Assembly: GCA_030824295.1 (NCBI GenBank)
Contig: JAVBYA010000311.1
Location: 1 to 6,985 of the forward strand
Source of the DNA: Bacteroidota bacterium
GTDB taxonomy: Bacteria > Bacteroidota > Ignavibacteria > UBA10030 > UBA8401
Length of the DNA: 6,985 bases
Direction of reading: 5' to 3'
Shown: positions 1 through 5,599 of the stretch, piece after piece
Numbering within the stretch: position 1 is the stretch's first letter
How the letters are laid out: each line of letters starts with the position of its first letter
The notes under the pieces: generated by a model
Databases searched by the model: none
Told to the model about the DNA's origin: nothing
Seen by the model: only the letters and a program-made list of their open reading frames with translations
Program-made: the position numbers and the translations under genes

Positions 1-3000
1 GGCATATCATATTTTTTATCGATGGTGATGATCGAATCACCGAACAGCTGCTTCAGTGTCCGTTCGGTCTCCTTTGAATCGGTCGCCAGATAGAAATGCA
101 TCGACGGAACGTGCTGCAGATACCGCTCGATCAATCCGATGAACACCGAGTCCGGTGAATTGATGCTGCATTCCTCCCGGTCCGTCCGCCGGATATGAAG
201 GCCGATGATGGGCTGCCGGAAGTACTGCTTCACGAACGCGTCCGTGAACCGCGCAACATCGTCCACCGGGACCAATCGGGAGAGCGTGTCGCTCATGAGT
301 TTGTCAAAGAGGTCCTTCTCGATGAAATCGGGATGGAACTTCACCAGCGTGTTGACGATCAGTGTATCCTCAGTATGGTCGATCAGCTGATGGACCTTGT
401 TGATGTCTTTATAGTATAATGGATCCGTTCCGCCGCGTCCCCCGAATTGTGCATTCGGAGAAACGCCATACTCTATCTGCACCGTTCTGCTGCGCGGATC
501 TGCTGCCGCTCTATCGAATTCGCTCTTCGAAATCACCATCTCCGACCGGAACAGATCATTGAAGCCGGTATTGTATTCCCTGGCATTCGGGGGCCAATAG
601 AGATAGAAATCCCTGCCAAGGAAGGCGGCGATCGTCTGATAGATCGCCACCGTCCGGAGCCGGTTCCCCAATCCCCCGTCGGTCGTCAGGATCAGTTTCT
701 TCCCTTTGTTCCTGATGCTGTTCACGTGGGCGTTCATCAGATAATGGTCCTTGGCGTCCTTGTATCTCCGCTCGCCCCGGATCGTCCGGAATCGTTTTAT
801 CCTGTTCGTCACATCGAACGAAGCGACCTTGATCCCCAGAAAATAGAAGTGGTTCTTCGGATCATTGACGATATCATCCACAGTGAACCCGATCTCCGGC
901 TGCTTCGCCATCTCTGCAAAATGCCTGTTATGACATTCGACATTCGGATTACCCGTTTGGACCATCCCGCCGCGGCAGAGGAAGTCCAGATCATGGACGT
1001 CCCGGATGCCGTACGCGGCGAGTGTTCCGCCGTTATCGATGCATAACCGGTCCACTTCGATGTTCGCAGCACCGATCCATTGGATGAACTCGGTGAAATA
1101 CCGTTCGAACTTCGGCAGATGTGCAGGGACCGAATGATCGAGGAAATGAAGACTGTTTGAGTTGAACAGAAGCTGCGCATGTTTCAACGTCTCCGCATAC
1201 AGATCCTGTTCGGTGATGCTGCAGCTGCATTTCTTGCCGATATGCGCCGGACAGTCGGGATCGGTGATGTGGAAGCTGCTCTTGTTGAGACCGAGACTGT
1301 CGCGCAGGCGGTTCTTCCATGCCCGTATTCCATTGATGCTGTGCGGACGGAAGATGATCACGCTGATCTCATACGAACCGCTCCCGGCCGGACACCGTTT
1401 CTCCGCCTCACTCTGCAGATTCTCCTCCCACCATACTTTTCCGAAATGGATGTACCGGAGGAGGTTCGTAATACCGTTCTTGGTGAGCGTAATATGGACC
1501 TTCTTCTCGATTCCGGCGATCGTCTGCAGGGAATCGACGATACGCTGCTCTAGCTGCATCGTTCGAGAGATGGGCCAAATAACGATGATCCCCAATCCCG
1601 CATTGTTCCGGCATAGTGTGAAAGGGTCCTCTTCCGTAATGACAGGTGACGGAAATCCGGAGAGTGTCCGTTCCGCTGCTTCGGGCTTTTGGAATTTTAT
1701 CCCGCCGTAGTAGAAGTATCTTCGGGGATCGTACAGCACATCGTCATACCGGTGATCGGTATGGAGCGCTTCAATATCGCTCTCCGCCTGACCGCTCAAC
1801 AGCAGCGCACTGCCGGCGGTATTGATGATCCGATCATCACCCGATGCATCCTGCCGTGCCGCCTGCTGAAGAACGCGGTGGATCACTGGGAAGAACGGCT
1901 CGGTCGTTCGCAGATCGACCTGATTGAACACGTCGATCGTGTTATCATGGAAGAGATACTTCGATAATTCGACGGTCTGTTCATGATGATCATTGATGTG
2001 CACGGAATGTTTTCCCACACCGAACAGCGACCGGATCCTCTCCTTCGCCGCCACAAGGTCCGCGTGTGCATGGACATCGATCAGATAGATACGGGTCGTT
2101 CCGTTCTCCGCAAAGCAGGGATCGGTCTTGGCCTGCACCCCCTCGAAGCAGTTCTGATAGGTGCCGATCCACGGTTCGTTATCGTACAGCACTTTCACGA
2201 GATTGAAAAGGCCGTTGTACGTGTAGCGGATCGCTTTGGTATGGACGATATCGCTGTGTTCCCGCAGTATCGCTTCGATCTCGGCATCCTTCCCCGCGGC
2301 TTTCGGATAGACGATCACGAACCGTGTATCCTTCTTGTATCGGATGTAGGTCCTTGCCATTTCATCCAGGTACTCTCCGGTCAAACCGTCCGGAACGAAA
2401 TTCGTTTTCTTCCTGAAGTACGGGGCGGAGCATTCTTCCTGTCCCATGAATGATGGGACCATTTCATAGGCGACCGGGGAACGGTAGAGGATCGCCGCGG
2501 CCGTCCTGTGCGCACCGTTCACGAGTTCCTTCCGCTCGTTGATCCAGATCCTGGACTTGTCTGCGTTGAATCCTTCCGTTTTGATCTCCTTCAGCAGCGC
2601 ATCGAAATCGTTCACAAAACTGCTGCTGAGATTCTTCTGCTGACCGGTGAACTGCGGATTCTCATTGAAATTATTCCACACCTTCAGGTGCTGCAGATAG
2701 AGTTCTTTCGGCCAGGACGAAGTGATCCCTTTCTCCTGCATCTCCGCATAGAAGAGCTTTGCCGCCACATCGAAGCGTTTATAGTTCAGCAGAGTGACCG
2801 GGTCGCTGATGGTGCCTTCGCATGCAGCATACAGTTCAGCGTCCATCAGCCGGATGATATCGTTCTCCACGATCATGACCATCGGCCGGTGGAACCCATT
2901 GACGATCTTTTTTACCTCTTCGATGGCGGGGTAGCGGCCGATCCCGGAGAAGAGCGATGCATGATCGATCAGGATCAGATGCTGTTTGATGCGGTGATCC

Positions 3001-3386
3001 CTGATCGCTTTCAGGTCCAGCAGGATGGGATGATGGGCGGCATTGGTCCCCGATGAACCTTTGGCCGGCGGTGCATCGATCCAGAACAATGCCGGAACGG
3101 TCAGCGTTTGCAGGATCCCATTGAGCGGCTGCTGTCCCGTGGAATGGAAGATGGACGTGTGCTCCGACGGCAGGGAACGGCATCCCTCCCCTGCGGCGCC
3201 GGCACTGTTGCCATGGAATGAATATCGCTCCGTGAATCCGCTGCCGGCCGTTCCGATCACACTGGTGCTGCAGGTCGCTTGTTCGATGAGCGTGGTGAAC
3301 CCGCCGAGTTTCTGATAATGGCCGATCAACTGCCCTTTTGCCGCCTGCGTGAGGATGTTCGTAGAGGATGTGACCTTCATTATCAT
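1..3386 (-). CDS. Large multidomain glycan-biosynthesis protein with C-terminal fucosyltransferase-like domain (partial, C-terminus off the left edge)
   Basis: Reading from ATG 3386 the frame stays open to the window edge (1128 residues, no stop). A weak AGAG lies 6 nt upstream; ATG 3380 is an alternative start. Modules in order: (1) about 28-165, resembling a class I methyltransferase (VPALFWIDA 97-105, LILIDHASLF 137-146) but with the glycine-rich SAM loop lost; (2) about 175-330, with a ParB-like NGAHRTAAA at 290-298; (3) about 355-590 and (4) about 598-890, two copies of a nucleotidyltransferase-like module sharing VIVYP/VIWP, KHSVHIND/KSSFHITD and (Y/H)FY(Y/F)xGIK, with DLD at 799-801 only in the second; (5) about 896-1128, fucosyltransferase-like, with GGLGNRLR 904-911, HIRRTD 1064-1069 and FYLATDS. 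It is the last visible gene of the operon, 42 nt after the DUF268 gene. By family knowledge, module 5 would transfer a GDP-activated sugar; modules 2-4 are of unknown function. Cytosolic location is inferred, since no signal peptide or membrane segment is seen. Coding is certain; the module names are motif-based. Confidence 0.88.
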   Translation of the reverse strand, partial: MIMKVTSSTNILTQAAKGQLIGHYQKLGGFTTLIEQATCSTSVIGTAGSGFTERYSFHGNSAGAAGEGCRSLPSEHTSIFHSTGQQPLNGILQTLTVPALFWIDAPPAKGSSGTNAAHHPILLDLKAIRDHRIKQHLILIDHASLFSGIGRYPAIEEVKKIVNGFHRPMVMIVENDIIRLMDAELYAACEGTISDPVTLLNYKRFDVAAKLFYAEMQEKGITSSWPKELYLQHLKVWNNFNENPQFTGQQKNLSSSFVNDFDALLKEIKTEGFNADKSRIWINERKELVNGAHRTAAAILYRSPVAYEMVPSFMGQEECSAPYFRKKTNFVPDGLTGEYLDEMARTYIRYKKDTRFVIVYPKAAGKDAEIEAILREHSDIVHTKAIRYTYNGLFNLVKVLYDNEPWIGTYQNCFEGVQAKTDPCFAENGTTRIYLIDVHAHADLVAAKERIRSLFGVGKHSVHINDHHEQTVELSKYLFHDNTIDVFNQVDLRTTEPFFPVIHRVLQQAARQDASGDDRIINTAGSALLLSGQAESDIEALHTDHRYDDVLYDPRRYFYYGGIKFQKPEAAERTLSGFPSPVITEEDPFTLCRNNAGLGIIVIWPISRTMQLEQRIVDSLQTIAGIEKKVHITLTKNGITNLLRYIHFGKVWWEENLQSEAEKRCPAGSGSYEISVIIFRPHSINGIRAWKNRLRDSLGLNKSSFHITDPDCPAHIGKKCSCSITEQDLYAETLKHAQLLFNSNSLHFLDHSVPAHLPKFERYFTEFIQWIGAANIEVDRLCIDNGGTLAAYGIRDVHDLDFLCRGGMVQTGNPNVECHNRHFAEMAKQPEIGFTVDDIVNDPKNHFYFLGIKVASFDVTNRIKRFRTIRGERRYKDAKDHYLMNAHVNSIRNKGKKLILTTDGGLGNRLRTVAIYQTIAAFLGRDFYLYWPPNAREYNTGFNDLFRSEMVISKSEFDRAAADPRSRTVQIEYGVSPNAQFGGRGGTDPLYYKDINKVHQLIDHTEDTLIVNTLVKFHPDFIEKDLFDKLMSDTLSRLVPVDDVARFTDAFVKQYFRQPIIGLHIRRTDREECSINSPDSVFIGLIERYLQHVPSMHFYLATDSKETERTLKQLFGDSIITIDKKYDM
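717..1595 (-). repeat. Tandem module copy B of the large protein (nucleotidyltransferase-like, motif intact)
   Basis: This encodes residues about 598-890. Landmarks are VIWP (602-605), GLNKSSFHITD (699-709), LLFNSNSLHFLD, GGTLAAYGIRDVHDLDF (786-802) and DPKNHFYFLGIK. The GG followed by an Asp-x-Asp pair (D799, D801) is the arrangement seen in the nucleotidyltransferase superfamily, including LicD-like proteins of surface-glycan loci; this assignment is by motif shape only. Unlike copy A it carries an insertion with C712, H715, C720 and C722. From memory, similar YGxRDxxDLDF proteins occur in polysaccharide clusters without an assigned reaction. Boundaries are approximate. Confidence 0.7.
1617..2324 (-). 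repeat. Tandem module copy A of the large protein (degenerate nucleotidyltransferase-like)
   Basis: This encodes residues about 355-590 of the large protein and aligns by eye with copy B. Matching landmarks are VIVYPKAAG (357-365), GVGKHSVHIND (456-466), LFHDN, and DPRRYFYYGGIK near the end. At the position of the copy B active-site-like segment it reads GSALLLSGQAESDIE (525-539). Relative to copy B it is one residue shorter, lacks Tyr-Gly-Ile-Arg, and has Asp-Ile-Glu in place of Asp-Leu-Asp. A catalytic role is therefore doubtful. The similarity is at protein level; the DNA of the two copies has diverged widely, so the duplication is old. Boundaries are approximate. Confidence 0.7.
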
Positions 3387-3428
3387 AGTGATCTCTGTCG
3401 ATGGTTGGTACCTGCCGTTCCCGTCCGC

Positions 3429-4298
3429 TCAATGCTTTTTGAACCAGAAACACCCGCAGCCGTAGTTCTGGGCATTGACGATGCTGACGTCCGGGGACTT
3501 CATCATACCGTGATATTTATCGTCCGGAATGAGTGAGAACTCCTCCAGGTGCAGCCCGCTGAATGCCGTTATGATCTGATCGTAGGAATAGATCCGATGG
3601 GCATTGTAGACGATCTTCGGCTTTCCGATCGGCACAACGAACAGCAGATCGCCTCCCGGCGCCAGTACTCTGGAGAGTTCCTGGAACGCCTTCAGATCGC
3701 CGTCATAACAGGGATTGTCGCCATAACGGCCGAGTCCGACATGTTCCACCACATGCATGCAGGAGAGGGATGCGATGGAATCGTCCTCGAACGGAAGCTG
3801 GTACAGATCCGCCGTACCGCAGTGCAGATCATCGAGTGTCACCGGCAGCATCCGGTAATCATAATAATCGACCGGGATGAAAGCGGAGAGGATCGTGGCG
3901 AAATAGGTGTAGGACGAGATGTCGACATGCTTTGCCGGAGCGATCCTCTTCACCACTCGTGCGGCCCATGCCGTGTGGTAGAGATAATGATTGTCGAAGT
4001 TGATCTGATCGGTCCTCTGGTGAGTGACGATGTTGAAATCTTTCTTCTCGAACGGGAAGCGTTTGACCGTCTGTTGTTCCTGCTGCTGCAGGATCTGATA
4101 ATTCCGTGCGACCCAGTCATTGTCGCTGCGGCTGCCGGCACCATCCTTCGCCGGCGCTGCGGCAGGGACCGTTTGGGCCGGTGCTTCTGCGGCCGGTGAT
4201 CGCCGCGTCACGGTGCCGGCGGCTCCGGGGTCCCGCAGTTGCATCACAATGGTCCCGGTCTGTTCTGATGGTTCTGATCCTGTCGCAACGCTCTTCAT
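3429..4298 (-). CDS. DUF268-type putative SAM-dependent methyltransferase
   Basis: The product is 289 residues from ATG 4298, chosen because AGGGAG lies 9 nt upstream. An in-frame GTG at 4331 would add 11 residues and overlap the previous stop by 4 nt (GTGA), so the start is not settled. Residues about 20-60 are an Ala/Pro-rich, probably disordered linker. The rest matches what I know of the DUF268 family: HVDISSYTYF (124-133), ADLYQLPFEDDSI (163-175), SCMHVVEHVGLGRYGD (179-194), GDLKAF (200-205), LAPGGDLLFVVPIGK (212-226), YNAHRIYSYD (231-240), and a CGCFWF end (281-286). The layout is that of a class I methyltransferase fold: an acidic strand, then the motif IV-like region, then a PGG turn. 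The substrate is unknown; the operon suggests a sugar or glycan. It lies between the RmlD-like gene and the large multidomain gene. Family placement is fairly secure, activity inferred. Confidence 0.9.
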   Translation of the reverse strand: MKSVATGSEPSEQTGTIVMQLRDPGAAGTVTRRSPAAEAPAQTVPAAAPAKDGAGSRSDNDWVARNYQILQQQEQQTVKRFPFEKKDFNIVTHQRTDQINFDNHYLYHTAWAARVVKRIAPAKHVDISSYTYFATILSAFIPVDYYDYRMLPVTLDDLHCGTADLYQLPFEDDSIASLSCMHVVEHVGLGRYGDNPCYDGDLKAFQELSRVLAPGGDLLFVVPIGKPKIVYNAHRIYSYDQIITAFSGLHLEEFSLIPDDKYHGMMKSPDVSIVNAQNYGCGCFWFKKH

Positions 4299-4307
4299 GT
4301 TCTGATA

Positions 4308-4313
4308 CTCCCT
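4308..4313 (-). promoter_or_regulatory. Shine-Dalgarno site deciding the DUF268 gene start
   Basis: AGGGAG on the minus strand is 9 nt upstream of ATG 4298. It lies inside the alternative longer reading from GTG 4331, which itself has no comparable site but would overlap the previous stop. This favours the shorter 289-residue product. Confidence 0.55.
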
Positions 4314-4327
4314 GAATGGTGACCGGT

Positions 4328-5158
4328 TCACACAAGCACGCCGGCCTGGATGAAGTCGAAGAATTCCTTCATTTCATACACCTGCATCTGGATGGTCTTG
4401 GTGCAATACAATCTGCTCAGCGAATAGTTGCTCGTCAATGTGCGGTCGCAGCGGTACAGCGCTTCGGTCGGTTCGATCTGCACGTTCAGCTGGAAGGCCT
4501 GATTGATGATCTCCAGCAGCTCCTTTTTCGAGACGGTGTTCGGTGAGTAGAGATGGAACACCCCTTCGGCATACGCACCGTTGTCGAGGATCCGTTCAAT
4601 GATCTCCGCCAGATACACATTGGTGACGCCGTTCCAATAATGGTTCACGATCCCCTCAACGGAGCTTCCGTGCTGGTGTTTGGCCCATTCAGCAAGGGAA
4701 TGCGATTCTTCGGCTTCTTCACCAATAACGGCGGTCCGGAGGACCATACAATGCGGCTCCTCTCCGGCGCTTTTCGACATGCCGAACAGATCACGGGCAT
4801 CGGTGATGTCGTCCTCCGAATACCCTCCCCGTTCGCCGGTGAAGACACTCTCAGAACTGATGTGAATGCATTGAACAGAGGAACGTTTGCAGAAAAGGGA
4901 GAGCGTGCGGGGAAAGATCGAATTGATCCTGAACACTTCTTCGTTGGTGTACAGATGGACCATCTGCCGGGTGATGCCGGCGCAGTTCACCACGACATCT
5001 GCGGAGAACAGTAACGGCTCCAACTGGCCGAAGGGAAGATCCAGGAGCTCACCCTCATTGCATGGAATACGCTGCACACAGTGTCCGTGTGATTCAAGGT
5101 ATTCAGCAACGGCAAAGCCCAGCATTCCCTTTGCGCCGATGACCGTGATGTTTTTCAT
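4328..5158 (-). CDS. RmlD-like NAD(P)-dependent nucleotide-sugar reductase/epimerase (short-chain dehydrogenase family)
   Basis: The product is 276 residues from ATG 5158; an in-frame TTG at 5167 would add three. The ribosome site is poor (GGAG only 3 nt before the ATG). The N-terminal Rossmann motif is VIGAKGMLG, with glycines at 8, 11 and 14. It is followed by VVNCAGI (56-62), HISSESVFTG (99-108) and LRTAVIG in the substrate-side half. This order matches dTDP-4-dehydrorhamnose reductase-like enzymes, which reduce or epimerise 4-keto sugars bound to a nucleotide. The catalytic YxxxK is altered: the sequence is DLFGMSKSAGE, with F125 where Tyr is expected and Lys129 kept. The enzyme may be inactive, altered in mechanism, or serve as a binding subunit. 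It is the first gene of the visible operon, with its stop just before the DUF268 gene. Family placement is secure; the exact sugar is unknown. Confidence 0.92.
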   Translation of the reverse strand: MKNITVIGAKGMLGFAVAEYLESHGHCVQRIPCNEGELLDLPFGQLEPLLFSADVVVNCAGITRQMVHLYTNEEVFRINSIFPRTLSLFCKRSSVQCIHISSESVFTGERGGYSEDDITDARDLFGMSKSAGEEPHCMVLRTAVIGEEAEESHSLAEWAKHQHGSSVEGIVNHYWNGVTNVYLAEIIERILDNGAYAEGVFHLYSPNTVSKKELLEIINQAFQLNVQIEPTEALYRCDRTLTSNYSLSRLYCTKTIQMQVYEMKEFFDFIQAGVLV

Positions 5159-5210
5159 TTTCTCCAATGATGATGGATACGCATGGGATGTGCCTGGATT
5201 TACTGCTCCG

Positions 5211-5217
5211 CCTCCTT
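5211..5217 (-). promoter_or_regulatory. Strong Shine-Dalgarno-like sequence with no start codon in range
   Basis: The minus strand reads AAGGAGG here, but no ATG, GTG or TTG follows within the usual distance. The next ATG (5184) is 26 nt further on and opens a nine-codon frame (MRIHHHWRK) whose TGA overlaps the ATG of the RmlD-like gene. It may be a vestige of a longer or lost leader gene, or chance. Confidence 0.2.
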
Positions 5218-5452
5218 TCGTTCAAACATTGTGCCTGAAATTTTCCATTGTCTGTCTGTGTATCGAAGTTCATATGTGGTTTCGTATGGCTATTTATAGA
5301 CACTTGTGCGCACTATTGAGCATGAAGAACACCATAGAAAACAGCCCGAAATCCCGGCTCCGTCTCTGCCGGCCGTGCCGTAGGAATTCCACCGGAAAAA
5401 ATTAACGTCGGTCAAATGTCCCGTTTTCCTGTTCATTCAGCAAAACAAACGG

Positions 5453-5480
5453 TCTGACAAGCGCAATCAGAATTTTTTTT
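5453..5480 (+). terminator. Weak hairpin followed by eight T
   Basis: TCTGA (5453-5457) can pair with TCAGA (5467-5471) around a 9-nt loop, followed by A and then T at 5473-5480. The layout resembles an intrinsic terminator on the plus strand, but the stem is only five pairs and no plus-strand gene lies upstream for it to end. It could attenuate transcription into the secreted-protein gene or be chance in an AT-rich region. Confidence 0.2.
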
Positions 5481-5527
5481 GGATTATTCGATGAAGTTTT
5501 AACGGAATCAACCGATAGATACACAGA

Positions 5528-5569
5528 GAAGCAAAAAAATGCTTCATCCAACGGGCAACGGATGGCCCG
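5528..5569 (+). promoter_or_regulatory. Pair of small hairpins in the leader of the secreted-protein gene
   Basis: Two perfect inverted repeats stand side by side. The first is GAAGCA (5528-5533), a six-A loop, and TGCTTC (5540-5545). The second is CGGGC (5552-5556), an 8-nt loop, and GCCCG (5565-5569). They end 20 nt before the ribosome site. Competing pairings exist: GATGAAG (5490-5496) with CTTCATC (5542-5548), and CATCC (5545-5549) with GGATG (5560-5564). This could be a structured 5' leader or operator sites for a DNA-binding protein. Stems are short and no known riboswitch class is recognised. Confidence 0.35.
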
Positions 5570-5589
5570 AATCATTTATCTAACTATAC

Positions 5590-5595
5590 GGAGGT
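5590..5595 (+). promoter_or_regulatory. Shine-Dalgarno site of the secreted-protein gene
   Basis: GGAGGT lies 4 nt before ATG 5600. The match is strong and fixes the start of the secreted protein, which also begins directly with a good signal peptide. Confidence 0.85.
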
Positions 5596-5599
5596 AGTT

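Larger units (their letters stand above)
5159..5599. other. Divergent intergenic region between the glycan operon and the secreted-protein gene
   Basis: About 440 bases lie between divergent starts. The region is AT-richer than the genes, with A and T runs. Open frames here are short or antisense extensions without good ribosome sites and show no recognisable protein. Promoters for both directions should lie here, but I find no convincing -35/-10 pair. On the minus strand TATAAA at 5293-5298 is a possible -10 without a good -35, next to the palindrome GTGCGCAC (5306-5313). Structured elements near the right end are listed separately. Confidence 0.6.

Noticed and set aside
1501..1640. A possible boundary splitting the large gene into two between module copies A and B.
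   Set aside because: The frame continues without a stop across this stretch, with no ribosome site and start pair at the junction, so the modules are fused.
2836..3453. A 205-codon minus-strand frame overlapping the start of the large gene.
   Set aside because: It is in a different frame from the module motifs and reads as Arg/His-rich sequence without domain features; the correct frame starts at 3386.
195..3536. Many plus-strand open frames of 60-199 codons across the left half, some as long as small genes.
   Set aside because: They lie antisense to one continuous minus-strand frame with clear family motifs. Their products are low-complexity or show no recognisable motifs, and they overlap one another in several frames.
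3549..4199. A 216-codon plus-strand frame opposite the DUF268 gene.
   Set aside because: It is antisense to a gene with a full set of conserved family motifs, has no convincing ribosome site, and its length is explained by the codon pattern of the opposite strand.
4887..5405. A 172-codon plus-strand frame running from the RmlD-like gene into the intergenic region.
   Set aside because: Half of it is antisense to the RmlD-like gene, the rest is AT-rich non-coding sequence, and the product shows no recognisable family.
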